Of a stretch of DNA of 64,000 nucleotides, positions 32,467 to 40,150 are shown piece by piece (position 1 is the stretch's first letter; each line of letters begins with the position of its first letter). The notes under the pieces are model-generated. The model worked only from the letters and a program-made list of their open reading frames with translations, had not been told where the DNA came from and made no database searches. The stretch comes from UBA10205 sp035289625 (GTDB lineage: Archaea > Iainarchaeota > Iainarchaeia > Iainarchaeales > Iainarchaeaceae), in the NCBI GenBank assembly GCA_035289625.1, contig DATDWP010000006.1, positions 1 through 64,000 on the forward strand. The letters are read 5' to 3'. Position numbers and translations under genes: made by a program.

Positions 32467-32832
32467 TCACTTTGCAATTTCCTGCAATTTTTTGGTAAAA
32501 TCCGAAAAGTCCTTTTTCGTATCTCCCTCATCTAGTATTGCAATTGCCGCAGTCCCGATCTCGATACCAACGTATTGGCCTAGGCCTTTTTTTGTTGAGA
32601 CATAGCTAACCGGGATATTTTTTTCCTTACAAATTAGAGGCAAGTGCATTACAATTTCAGCTGGGCTAACATCCTCTGCAATCACTATTAATTTTGCAGT
32701 GCCCCTCTCTGCTGCCTTTGTAGCTTCATTAGCTCCAACCCTTACCTTTCCTGTTTTTTTTATCTTTTCAAGAAGCGATGCCTGCTTTGCGCGTAGCTCT
32801 TCAGGAACGCTAAATCTTATGTATTCTGCCAT
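32467..32832 (-). CDS. rpl7ae: 50S ribosomal protein L7Ae (eL8), K-turn binding
   Basis: 121 residues with the RNA-contact segment GANEATKAAERGTAKLIVIAEDVSP (shown in parts: GANEATKAAERG and AKLIVIAEDVSP) and VSTKKGLGQYVG. Archaeal L7Ae is shared by the ribosome, box C/D and H/ACA particles and RNase P. ATG at 32832 follows AGGAGGTG, one of the best Shine-Dalgarno sites here. First gene of the cluster; its leader holds a GA-rich hairpin. Confidence 0.96.
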   Translation of the reverse strand: MAEYIRFSVPEELRAKQASLLEKIKKTGKVRVGANEATKAAERGTAKLIVIAEDVSPAEIVMHLPLICKEKNIPVSYVSTKKGLGQYVGIEIGTAAIAILDEGDTKKDFSDFTKKLQEIAK

Positions 32833-32838
32833 TTGCAA

Positions 32839-32929
32839 CACCTCCTATGATGGATTGCCATCAAGTCATCGGCAAAATAAGAATATATACAATAAAAGTC
32901 CCCTGAAAGGGTTTATAATCCTTAAGGGG
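32839..32929 (-). promoter_or_regulatory. L7Ae promoter, leader hairpin and ribosome-binding site
   Basis: On minus, TATA-like ATTATAAAC (32919-32911) sits in a 30-bp near-palindrome with CCCCT/AGGGG ends (32900-32929). Downstream is TTGCC-loop-GGCAA (32875-32855), whose loop carries GATGA and TTGAT, and then AGGAGGTG. Archaeal L7Ae is known to bind K-turns in its own leader; this GA-rich loop resembles a K-loop but is not a perfect match. Confidence 0.45.
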
Positions 32930-33062
32930 CTCCACAGCCGCTTATTATGTAGAACTCATTTGTATAAATTGAGGGGCTAATTGGATTGGTGAGGCGAATA
33001 ATCCTATTTTTTCCCTCGCAGACCAATTTATTAAAATTTAAGTAGCAAATATAATTGATAAA

Positions 33063-33494
33063 ATGCCCCCCTCAAAAAACAAACCAACGTTTCAGAAGCA
33101 GATGTTTCTCAATTTACCCGTTAAAGACCTCAATAAATCCATTGAATTTTTCACAAAATTAGGTTTTACTTTCAATCCCCAATTTACCGACAAAAATGCC
33201 ACGTGCATGATTATTGGTGAAAATATATTTGCAATGCTACTTGTCGAGGGTTTTTTCAAAACATTTATCCAAAAGCCTCTCTCAGATGCAAAAAATAGCA
33301 CCGAGTGCATTATTGCAATATCATTTGTGAGCAAAGTAGCAGTCAATGAAATTGCAGATAAAGCCCTTGCAGCCGGGGCCAAAAGAACGCGCGACCAGGA
33401 TTATGGCTGGATGTATCAGCGCGGCTTTGAAGACCTTGACGGGCACTTGTGGGAAGTATTCTTCTACGATGAGAGCGCTGCTCCTAAAAATTGA
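33063..33494 (+). CDS. VOC-family (glyoxalase-like) protein
   Basis: 143 residues with the paired beta-alpha-beta modules of the vicinal-oxygen-chelate fold: FLNLPVKDLNKSIEFFTKLGF at the start and GFEDLDGHLWEVFFYD at the end, where His and Glu could bind metal. Relatives include glyoxalases and resistance proteins; substrate unknown. ATTAAAATTTAAG about 26 bases ahead of the ATG predicts a leaderless transcript. Confidence 0.85.
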   Translation: MPPSKNKPTFQKQMFLNLPVKDLNKSIEFFTKLGFTFNPQFTDKNATCMIIGENIFAMLLVEGFFKTFIQKPLSDAKNSTECIIAISFVSKVAVNEIADKALAAGAKRTRDQDYGWMYQRGFEDLDGHLWEVFFYDESAAPKN

Positions 33495-33507
33495 ATTTGA
33501 CTAAAAT

Positions 33508-35157
33508 TCACTCGTGAGTAAAAACCGCAACCGGCCTCTTCCCATCAGTTGATTCGATTATGCAAAACCCTTTCTTTTCCAAATAAAGGTACTCCCCTTT
33601 TTTTAGAGGCATTGATTCAATTACTCCAAGTTCGCGCCTGCCATCAGGGAGCAAGAGCTCAAGGTCCATCATTTCATAAATCCATGAAACAACGCCTTTT
33701 CCGCCAGCATCTTTTCCTGCAAATTTCCCATCAAGAACAAACCCTTCCTTATTTTGCACGCTCACATTGTATGCATTGCGCAGCCTTATGGGATTTGTTG
33801 CTGATTTGATATCGCTGCCAGAAACCAAAAATTCGTGCATTCCGCGCTGTAGGGTTATATGCTTTCCATCCTTTTCAATTTCAATTTGCTCATGGCTTGG
33901 GATCTGGAGTTTTATTGGGTCTAGCAAATATGTAGCGCGAGTTGCGCTCTCTTTTATTAGTTCGCGGTTGTAGGCTGCAAGTTTTGAAATGGAAACATTC
34001 GCATCACTTGTTGTGAGCCCAGAATCAATTATGATGTGCTGTAAAGCCTCTGGTCGAAAGCCACGCCTTCGCAGTGCGCGCAAGCTTCCAAGGCGCACAT
34101 CATCCCACCCGCTATACTCGCCACTCTCAATCCCTGCTTTTATTTTTGAAGTTGAAAGAACCATTTCACCCAAACTCAACCTTCCAAAATGCACTGCATG
34201 CGGGTAGATCCAGCCAAAATACTCATAGAGGAATTGCTGTTTTGTTGAATTCTGTGCATGCTCTTGGCCGCGCAGAATAAAAGTGACTCCCATTTCATGG
34301 TCATCAATTGCGCTCTCAAACATAAAGCTTGGCCACACGTGCTCTTTGCCGCTAGCGCGCGGATGGTCCGGTTTATCAACAATTCTAGCAATCCACCAAT
34401 CACGAACACTTGGGTCAGGGTGCTTGAGGTCGGTTTTGATTCTTAGCACGGCTTGCCCTTCTTTTAATTTGTGGGAGAGCATTTTTTCAAAAAGTTCCAT
34501 TTGCTCTTTTGGTTTTTTCCCCCGGCACGGACAGGGTTTTTTTGCATCTATTAATTTTTTCCACTTCTCACTTTTGCAAGTGCAAACATATGCTCCGTTC
34601 ATTTCAATTAATTTTTTCATGTAATCATAATAGAGCGAAAGCCTATCTGAGGCAAAATACACTTCGCCAATTTTTATCCCAAACCACTCAAGGTCTTCCC
34701 GAAATGCCGATTCAGGATCTTTCATTGGTTTTTTTACTTTCGGGTCAGTGTCCTCAAATCGCAAAATGAATTTGCCATTATATTTTTGTGCGTACGCATA
34801 GCTCAAATAAGCAGCCCTAGCATTTCCAAGATGTGGTGGGCCATTTGGGTTTGGGGCATAGCGTGTAACCACTTTTTCCCCTTTTTGTGCCCATTCAAGT
34901 TCTGGCAGCCCCTCTCTTTGTGGTTTTGGCTTTAGTTCATATGCAGATTCAAATGATTTGAACTGCTCTTCAATTTGTTCAAATTTCATGGCGTTTACTT
35001 TCTTGAGCGCTGCGCTAACTATTGGCATTAGTTTTGGGACAGCTACCTCACTGTGCAGCGCTTTTAATTTTCCTATAAGCGACCCAAGATCAGCCTTGCC
35101 TTTGTGCTCATACGCGTTTTTTATTGCGTAGCGGTATGCGTCCTGTTCTAGGTCCAT
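33508..35157 (-). CDS. gltX: Glutamyl-tRNA synthetase, archaeal type
   Basis: 549 residues: an N-terminal helical domain, class I core with PNPNGPPHLGNARAAYLSYA (HIGH equivalent HLGN), FEDTDP, a KMSKS equivalent VLSTSK, and a beta-barrel anticodon domain as in archaeal GluRS/GlnRS and unlike bacterial GluRS. It charges tRNA-Glu and, in archaea, also tRNA-Gln for later amidation. CxCx pairs (CTCKS, CPCRG) in the insert may bind zinc. Convergent with the VOC gene. Confidence 0.96.
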   Translation of the reverse strand: MDLEQDAYRYAIKNAYEHKGKADLGSLIGKLKALHSEVAVPKLMPIVSAALKKVNAMKFEQIEEQFKSFESAYELKPKPQREGLPELEWAQKGEKVVTRYAPNPNGPPHLGNARAAYLSYAYAQKYNGKFILRFEDTDPKVKKPMKDPESAFREDLEWFGIKIGEVYFASDRLSLYYDYMKKLIEMNGAYVCTCKSEKWKKLIDAKKPCPCRGKKPKEQMELFEKMLSHKLKEGQAVLRIKTDLKHPDPSVRDWWIARIVDKPDHPRASGKEHVWPSFMFESAIDDHEMGVTFILRGQEHAQNSTKQQFLYEYFGWIYPHAVHFGRLSLGEMVLSTSKIKAGIESGEYSGWDDVRLGSLRALRRRGFRPEALQHIIIDSGLTTSDANVSISKLAAYNRELIKESATRATYLLDPIKLQIPSHEQIEIEKDGKHITLQRGMHEFLVSGSDIKSATNPIRLRNAYNVSVQNKEGFVLDGKFAGKDAGGKGVVSWIYEMMDLELLLPDGRRELGVIESMPLKKGEYLYLEKKGFCIIESTDGKRPVAVFTHE

Positions 35158-35219
35158 AAAGAAAATAGAATTATGAAAGATTATTAATGCGAATTATTCG
35201 GCTAAAAAAAGCAAATAAT

Positions 35220-35375
35220 TCACTCATTTCTTTTTGCGCCGGAGCTTCCCTTGTGTCCGGCTTTTACCCGCTTTGAGAGTTCGGATTTTTTGCCACTGTT
35301 CTCCCAGCGTGCGTGTTTTCTCTTTGCATTTTTCTCTGAACCAAAAAATCCGTGCAGTATTTTCCCTAAATCCAT
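35220..35375 (-). CDS. Small basic protein, 51 residues, unknown
   Basis: ATG at 35375 is preceded by GGAGG at 8 bases, a near-ideal ribosome-binding site. The product begins MDLGKILHGFFGSEKNAKRK and then is rich in Lys, Arg, Gly and Ser, with about a third basic residues and no hydrophobic core. It could bind nucleic acid or be a disordered partner. It follows the TrmB gene by 18 bases on the same strand, so the two are probably one operon. No family recognised. Confidence 0.6.
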   Translation of the reverse strand: MDLGKILHGFFGSEKNAKRKHARWENSGKKSELSKRVKAGHKGSSGAKRNE

Positions 35376-35393
35376 TTGTTGCCCCTCCAAAAA

Positions 35394-36152
35394 TCAGATC
35401 TTCTTAGCTGAATTCCACGCGCCCTCAAAATAGTTCAAGAGCACATTTGCCATGTGTTTATTATCCGGCCAAATAGTGAAATGGTACTCTTGCTTGTGGT
35501 CGTTAAAATCGCTGAGTGCAAGAACCACTTTTTTATCATCAATTATAAATGCATTCATCCCGTGTTCAAAATCGCGAACATTTGCCCCTGCTAGGGAAAA
35601 TTCCTTTGCCACGCGATCCCCGCCTTCATTTATTTTTGCAATTATTTTCACATCTACATTGCGCTCCGAGGCGCTTTTCACAGAGTCTTTTAGCAAAGAG
35701 TGCTCTTTACTAATAGGGCTTATTCCAATAACAGATTGTTTAGCAGAATCAATTTCTTGCCCTAAAATTTTCATGAAATCGTTTTTGTCTTTTACCTTCA
35801 TCACTTTCTCGTGTTTGCTGTCTGATTTTGTCAGCATTACGCTCTCCTTTAGCGCCTGCGCTTCTGCCTCAAGGCCTGCGAGTTCTTTTTTCTTCTCTTC
35901 AATTAAAATCGTAAAAACCTTTTCAGGTTCAATTGCCATATAGCGCTTTGGCCGTCCGTGGATTTCAATTATCAATGACCTTTTTGTGAGCCTATCTAGC
36001 ACATCATAAACCCTTGTTTTCGGGACCTGTGCTGCGCGTGAAATTTCAGGGGCCTGGGCTTCTTTTAATTCAAAAAGGGATGAGAGCGTTTTTGCCTCGT
36101 ACTCTGTTAGGCCTAGCTTTTCTAAAAACAAGTTCACTTCATATTCCGGCAT
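35394..36152 (-). CDS. TrmB-family transcriptional regulator
   Basis: 252 residues: winged helix (about 8-75) with LGLTEYEAKTLSSLF and PKTRVYDVLDRLTKRSLI, a coiled-coil linker with the KRYMAIEPEKV hinge typical of TrmB, and a C-terminal phospholipase-D-like domain (FMKILGQEIDSAKQSVIGISP) without the sugar-binding module of Thermococcales TrmB. Ligand unknown. A TATA box (36186-36198) with ACTG-GTTA-CAGT beside it suggests autoregulation. Confidence 0.9.
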   Translation of the reverse strand: MPEYEVNLFLEKLGLTEYEAKTLSSLFELKEAQAPEISRAAQVPKTRVYDVLDRLTKRSLIIEIHGRPKRYMAIEPEKVFTILIEEKKKELAGLEAEAQALKESVMLTKSDSKHEKVMKVKDKNDFMKILGQEIDSAKQSVIGISPISKEHSLLKDSVKSASERNVDVKIIAKINEGGDRVAKEFSLAGANVRDFEHGMNAFIIDDKKVVLALSDFNDHKQEYHFTIWPDNKHMANVLLNYFEGAWNSAKKI

Positions 36153-36185
36153 TAAACCACGTCGTATTAATTATTACTCTGCAAA

Positions 36186-36209
36186 CTATATATATTTACT
36201 GGTTACAGT
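36186..36209 (-). promoter_or_regulatory. TrmB-gene TATA box with adjacent inverted repeat
   Basis: AAATATATATAG on minus lies about 35-45 bases before the ATG. ACTG-GTTA-CAGT (36198-36209) abuts its upstream side, where a bound regulator would block TBP/TFB. Confidence 0.45.
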
Positions 36210-36352
36210 TATCCGATTAGTCTGTTATGTCTAAATAGGGTAATATCGAACGCTTATGGGGTATAAAATGCGATATTTTGATAGGATAGGGCATTTTAAA
36301 TGATTTAAATGGGTTTATTTGCGTTTTAAAAGTGACTAGGTGGCTATTTTTG

Positions 36353-37228
36353 CTATTTGCGATCCCCAAAGCTTCTTTGCCTTCCAAAACCTGAGGAGGA
36401 CCCTGTTCCTGAACTCCCAGCTCCGCCGGTTCTAGGGCCACCAAACCCTCTTCCAAATGGCTTCTGGCCGGGCCTTCGCAGGGGGGTTTTGAACCTTCTG
36501 TTCTTGCCCTCCGGCTTTTCAAACCTCTTCTCCTCTTCTTCGCCTTCCTTCATCTTGTATTCAAAATCATCCACTGTTTTTGAAAGTGGTTCTAAACCTT
36601 TTTCCTTGAGAATTTCTCTTGCCAAAATCCAATATGCAAGCGCTATGCTCTTTCTTCCCTTATTATTTATGGGTATTGAAATGTCAATGTTTTTGAGGCT
36701 GTTATTTGTTGAGGCAAGGGCAATTACTGGTACCCTTATTACGCTAGCTTCCTCAATTGCCTGCACATCATATTCAGGATCGGTAACTACAACAACTTGC
36801 GGTTCAACAAAACGTGTACACTGCGGGTTTGTAAAAGTCCCTGGGATAAATCTTCCGCAAAGCGCAATTCCTCCTAGCGCTTTTGCAAATTCTTTTGCAG
36901 GGGTCTGGCCATAACTCTTTCTCGAAATAACCGCTACTTTTTCACCGGAAAATTTTGACAAAAATTTTGCTGCGGCTTTGAGTCGCCCATCAATTGTTTG
37001 GACATCCAAAACATTCAGGCCGTCCTTTCTGACCTTGTAAATATATTTCCTCATATCCCCGGATTTGAACTTTGTTCCGATGTGCGAACCTGTGTTTAGG
37101 TATTTTTCTGTTTCAACAAGAACCGTTGGCTTTAATTCATCTGCCTCAGTTGCGTGGGCAGCTACAACCGGCTGCTTTGCTAACTGGACATCCTGCACTT
37201 TTTCTTCTGCCTTTTTAGCTTGCTTCAT
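36353..37228 (-). CDS. rps2: 30S ribosomal protein uS2, long C-terminal tail
   Basis: 291 residues: a 30-residue Lys/Ala/Glu N-terminal extension, the uS2 core (LNTGSHIGTKFKSGDMRKYI, RFIPGTFTNPQ, ADPEYD-like VTDPEYDVQAI) and an added tail of about 60 residues rich in Arg, Gly and Phe (RRPGQKPFGRGFGGPRTGG). The RGG-like tail is not normal for uS2 and could bind RNA. It overlaps rpo10 by 4 bases. Last gene of the 24-kb supercluster. Confidence 0.95.
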   Translation of the reverse strand: MKQAKKAEEKVQDVQLAKQPVVAAHATEADELKPTVLVETEKYLNTGSHIGTKFKSGDMRKYIYKVRKDGLNVLDVQTIDGRLKAAAKFLSKFSGEKVAVISRKSYGQTPAKEFAKALGGIALCGRFIPGTFTNPQCTRFVEPQVVVVTDPEYDVQAIEEASVIRVPVIALASTNNSLKNIDISIPINNKGRKSIALAYWILAREILKEKGLEPLSKTVDDFEYKMKEGEEEEKRFEKPEGKNRRFKTPLRRPGQKPFGRGFGGPRTGGAGSSGTGSSSGFGRQRSFGDRK

Positions 37229-37425
37229 TTAATCCCCTTATATTTGGCAATCTCTTCAATGAAATCAACATGTGAGAAGACCATCCTTCTGCAGCAATAC
37301 CTCTTAATCTCAAGATCATCCAGTACTTTTTGCGCATCCTCTCCTTTTTCCACGCGCTCCTTATATTTCTCGTAACTCTGTCCAATCACTTTTCCGCAGC
37401 TAAAACATCGAACCGGCACTATCAT
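37225..37425 (-). CDS. rpo10: RNA polymerase subunit Rpo10 (RpoN)
   Basis: 66 residues with the atypical zinc bundle: CFSCGKVIG near the start and YCCRRM near residue 45. It anchors Rpo3/Rpo11 to the large subunits. The ATG at 37425 follows AAGGAGATG. A class 2 element separates it from uS9. The rpo6/rpoK gene often next to it in archaea is absent. Confidence 0.96.
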   Translation of the reverse strand: MIVPVRCFSCGKVIGQSYEKYKERVEKGEDAQKVLDDLEIKRYCCRRMVFSHVDFIEEIAKYKGIK

Positions 37426-37441
37426 TTTTTCATCTCCTTCT

Positions 37442-37493
37442 CAACAGTTTCGTCTGGTTGGGTACGACGGTTATTCCCATTAAATGGGAATAA
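37442..37493 (-). repeat. Class 2 intergenic element (uS9/rpo10 junction)
   Basis: On minus: hairpin TTATTCCCA-TTTAA-TGGGAATAA (37493-37471), then CCGTCGTACCCAACCAG-ACGAAA-CTGTTG. The CGTACCCAAC..ACGAAACTGTTG core matches the aIF2gamma/PIN copy almost base for base, while the preceding hairpin is unrelated in sequence. Confidence 0.72.
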
Positions 37494-37533
37494 GCCACTA
37501 GCCCAAAATCGCAAAACTACAATTATATTTTTT

Positions 37534-37956
37534 TCATCTCCTGCTAAGCTGCCTCTTCTTCCTTGCTTTTCTTCCAAGAGGCTTTTTAGGTTCTACTCTT
37601 CTTGCATCATCAACAAGCATCATCCTGTCATATATCAGCATTCTTTTCTTGAGCTTCTCATCAGGCCTATACTCCAAAATGGATTTTGCAATAGCGGATC
37701 TTGATGCAACCATCTGGCCCATAAACCCGCCGCCCCTAACCGAGACATCAATATCAATTTCATCGGCAGATGGCCCCGCCATTTGAATTGGTTCTCTTAT
37801 ATAATCAAGAACATAAGTTGGGCTAATTGTTAAAATATTCCTTTTATTTATGCGAACAATCCCTTTTCCTGCTCTTGCAACAGCGCGCGCAACAGCTTCT
37901 TTCTTTTTTGCCTTGGAAGTAATTCCCTTTCTCTTCTTCTTTTTCACTTCTGCCAT
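37534..37956 (-). CDS. rps9: 30S ribosomal protein uS9
   Basis: 140 residues with KKEAVARAVARAGKGIVRIN, GGGFMGQMVASRSAIAKSIL and the C-terminal RKARKKRQLSRR, whose last arginine reaches the P-site tRNA. The length fits archaeal uS9. Three bases after uL13 on the same strand; followed by the class 2 element. Confidence 0.96.
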   Translation of the reverse strand: MAEVKKKKRKGITSKAKKKEAVARAVARAGKGIVRINKRNILTISPTYVLDYIREPIQMAGPSADEIDIDVSVRGGGFMGQMVASRSAIAKSILEYRPDEKLKKRMLIYDRMMLVDDARRVEPKKPLGRKARKKRQLSRR

Positions 37957-37959
37957 TTT

Positions 37960-38382
37960 TTACCACTTTGCTCCGAGATTTTTTGCTATCTGCTCAATTG
38001 TCAAATACATTTTTCCGGAAGCGATCTGTGCTTCTTCAATTTTTTGCACCTTCTCAGTTGCAAATTGCTCCGGAGTCCCGATATATACCCTCAAATTTTT
38101 GAAGGCTGTTTTTCCGCTAGGTGTTTTCCAAGGAAGCATTCCCCTTATTGCAAACTTTACAATTTTATCAGGCATTCTAGAATACTTTGGGCCTTTGTGT
38201 GGATTTCCTTTAGGGCTTATTTCCAATCTTGTTTTGAATTTGCCCATAATTCCGCTCTCTTTTCCTGTAATAACTATTTTTTCAGCATTGAGTATGTGTA
38301 TCACTTCTCGCTTGCGCAGCCTTTTTGCAACATTTGTGCTAAGCCTTCCCAATATTGCCCCTGTTCCATCAATTACTGTCAT
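37960..38382 (-). CDS. rpl13: 50S ribosomal protein uL13
   Basis: 140 residues: DGTGAILGRLSTNVAKRL, the NAEKIVITGKESGIMGKFKTR stretch (in two parts around GKES) and RMPDKIVKFAIRGMLPWKTP. Early 50S assembly protein. It overlaps eL18 by 4 bases (ATGA) and precedes uS9, the canonical archaeal order. Confidence 0.96.
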   Translation of the reverse strand: MTVIDGTGAILGRLSTNVAKRLRKREVIHILNAEKIVITGKESGIMGKFKTRLEISPKGNPHKGPKYSRMPDKIVKFAIRGMLPWKTPSGKTAFKNLRVYIGTPEQFATEKVQKIEEAQIASGKMYLTIEQIAKNLGAKW

Positions 38383-38744
38383 TGTACTATCACCAATCTG
38401 TTAGCATCCGGGTTTTTTTCAATAAGTTCTTTGAGGCTAATTACGCTTCCGCCGGCATTTTCAATTTTTTCCTTTGCTTTTTTTGAACATGAGAGGCATG
38501 CTATTTCCACTTTTGAATTTATTTCCCCTTTTGAGAGCAATTTTCCCGCAAGCACAAATATCCTTTCCTTTTTATTTTTCGCGATTCTTTCGAGCGTGTA
38601 CACATTCATTTCTGCCCTGCTTCTTGAAGCGGCATTAAGTTTATCCGAGAGAACTTTCCACACTCTCTTTTTGGCTTTCTTTGCCTGCTTGTCAAGATCA
38701 ACTATCAGATCTCTTGTGCTCTTTTTTGTAGGTCCTGATCTCAT
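38379..38744 (-). CDS. rpl18e: 50S ribosomal protein eL18
   Basis: 121 residues, L15/L18e fold, with VWKVLSDKLNAASRSRAEMN, VLAGKLLSKGEI and AGGSVISLKELIEKNP. In archaea it sits between rpo3 (or tRNA-Leu) and uL13, as here. About 80 A/T-rich bases separate it from the tRNA; no strong Shine-Dalgarno is seen before the ATG. Confidence 0.95.
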   Translation of the reverse strand: MRSGPTKKSTRDLIVDLDKQAKKAKKRVWKVLSDKLNAASRSRAEMNVYTLERIAKNKKERIFVLAGKLLSKGEINSKVEIACLSCSKKAKEKIENAGGSVISLKELIEKNPDANRLVIVQ

Positions 38745-38822
38745 AATTTCACATTCAATTTTTTTCTCTTTTTTTGATCAACTTTTTACTTTCCCTTTTT
38801 AAGAGAAAGAAAAATGTTGTAA

Positions 38823-39041
38823 TGCAGGAGGGCGGATTCGAACCGCCGAAGGCACTAAGCCACAGGATCGCTTCAACCCGACTTTTTTCTTTTCTTGGAA
38901 AGAAAAGAAAAAACTCGACTAAAAAGAAAAGAACCAAAATGCCGATTCTTTTTCTTTTCCGCCAAGGCTTTTCTTTTTCTTACAAAGAAAAAGAAAAGGG
39001 TTGCTTAAGTCCTGCCCCGTTGGCCGCTTGGGTACCCCTGC
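38823..39041 (-). tRNA. tRNA-Leu(UAA) with 135-base intron
   Basis: Exon 1 on minus runs from 39041: acceptor GCAGGGG, D-arm CCC..GGG, anticodon stem CAGGA and loop CTTAAG to 39004. Exon 2 runs 38868-38823: A, TCCTG, a long class II variable arm, T-arm GGCGG-TTCGAAT-CCGCC, acceptor CTCCTGC and discriminator A. The mature tRNA is about 84 bases. Anticodon TAA. It lies between rpo3 and eL18, a known archaeal position for tRNA-Leu. Confidence 0.93.
38869..39003 (-). other. tRNA-Leu intron at position 37/38 with polypurine hairpins
   Basis: The ends CAACCC and GGGTTG pair, leaving 3-base bulges next to a short CTT/AAG helix, a relaxed bulge-helix-bulge cut by the archaeal splicing endonuclease. 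Inside are two perfect 14-bp hairpins of (CTTTT)n type at 38883-38913 and 38968-38998, and an imperfect third between them. It is far longer than most archaeal tRNA introns and codes for no protein. Confidence 0.8.
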
Positions 39042-39063
39042 GGCAAAATGCCTATTGCTGCAA

Positions 39064-39762
39064 TCAACTTAAATTCTTTAGTTCCCTCCTAAAATCCTCA
39101 CACTTTGCCTTAAGGGTCTCAATTGCCGCTGCAAAGAGTTCCTTTGGGGTCAAGTTTCCGTGGCTCTCTATTGTGAAAATGAAAGTTGTAGGGTCGTATT
39201 CTATTGCCTGGCCCTCTTTTAGTATAATGTCCCTTTGCTTTTCATCAAGAAGCATTTCCAAAATATCTGCCTTGTAAGTTTTGTCCTTTGTGCCCTTGTC
39301 ATTTACTATTGTCGGAAGTTCTTGGTATGATGCTATTGCCGCTTGCCATTTTGAGTGCATTTTACCGCTTCCTATTGCCGCGTCCATTTCAAGCCTAAGC
39401 CTGTGCCCTTCTGCTAGTTTTGTTATAGGGACATTCAGGTCAGCCGGTTCGATTTTCGGGTCGGTGCTCTTTATGTCCTTACTATACACTGTGCATGGGC
39501 CTTCTTTTTCCAAAACAAGTTTGACCTTTTCCCCTTCCTTATAACTTTTCGCATCCATGCGAAGAGGTATTAGTGAGAGCCTCTGGCAGAGCATTTCATC
39601 ATGCATTGCCCCGTTGTTTTCGTAAATGTGCACATCGTCAATGCTAAGGATCGGTATCCCTGACATTATTTGCCTTCGAAGGGCATTTACAAATGCAGTA
39701 TTTGTGCCCTTTATCAGAACCTTTGCGATGTTCTCTTTTTCCAAAAGTACCTTAACGTCCAT
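39064..39762 (-). CDS. rpo3: RNA polymerase subunit Rpo3 (RpoD)
   Basis: 232 residues of alpha-like fold: dimer helix AFVNALRRQIMSGIPILSID, the KMHSKWQAAIASYQ stretch and C-terminal ESHGNLTPKELFAAAIE. No 3Fe-4S/4Fe-4S cysteine insert is seen. With Rpo11, Rpo10 and Rpo12 it nucleates polymerase assembly. ATG at 39762 follows GGAGTG; an upstream in-frame start lies within uS11. Confidence 0.95.
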   Translation of the reverse strand: MDVKVLLEKENIAKVLIKGTNTAFVNALRRQIMSGIPILSIDDVHIYENNGAMHDEMLCQRLSLIPLRMDAKSYKEGEKVKLVLEKEGPCTVYSKDIKSTDPKIEPADLNVPITKLAEGHRLRLEMDAAIGSGKMHSKWQAAIASYQELPTIVNDKGTKDKTYKADILEMLLDEKQRDIILKEGQAIEYDPTTFIFTIESHGNLTPKELFAAAIETLKAKCEDFRRELKNLS

Positions 39763-39766
39763 GGTT

Positions 39767-40150
39767 TCACTCCTTCTTGCTCCTGTGTCTTTTCTTTCTT
39801 CTGCACCCGTCATGAGGGATGGGGGTCACATTTTCAATGTGCTTTATACGAATATTATTTCTTGTAAGTGAGAGTATTGCAGCTTCAGCCCCTTGCCCCG
39901 GGGATTTTGGTTTTATCCCTCCCTGGCCGCGCACTTTTACAATTACTTCAACAATTCCTTTCTCTTTTGCTTTCTCTGCAACAATTTCTGCAACTTTCAT
40001 TGCAGCATATGGAGAGCCTTCCTTGTGCTGGGCCTTTACAACCATCCCTCCGCTGCACTTTGCAATTGTTTCCGCCCCGGTAATATCTGTTAGCAAAATT
40101 ATTGTGTTATTGTGCGAAGCGTAAATATGGATGATTCCTGTTTTGGACAT
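39767..40150 (-). CDS. rps11: 30S ribosomal protein uS11
   Basis: 127 residues: GIIHIYASHNNTIILLTDIT, the PYAAMKVAEIVAEKAKE helix and the C-terminal GCRRKKRHRSKKE. Platform protein at the mRNA exit. The gene starts one base after uS4 ends and ends 4 bases ahead of rpo3, so translation is likely coupled. Confidence 0.96.
   Translation of the reverse strand: MSKTGIIHIYASHNNTIILLTDITGAETIAKCSGGMVVKAQHKEGSPYAAMKVAEIVAEKAKEKGIVEVIVKVRGQGGIKPKSPGQGAEAAILSLTRNNIRIKHIENVTPIPHDGCRRKKRHRSKKE

Noticed and set aside
38883..38998. CRISPR or IS end in the polypyrimidine hairpins
   Set aside because: They lie inside the tRNA intron, have only three irregular units, and there is no transposase nearby.
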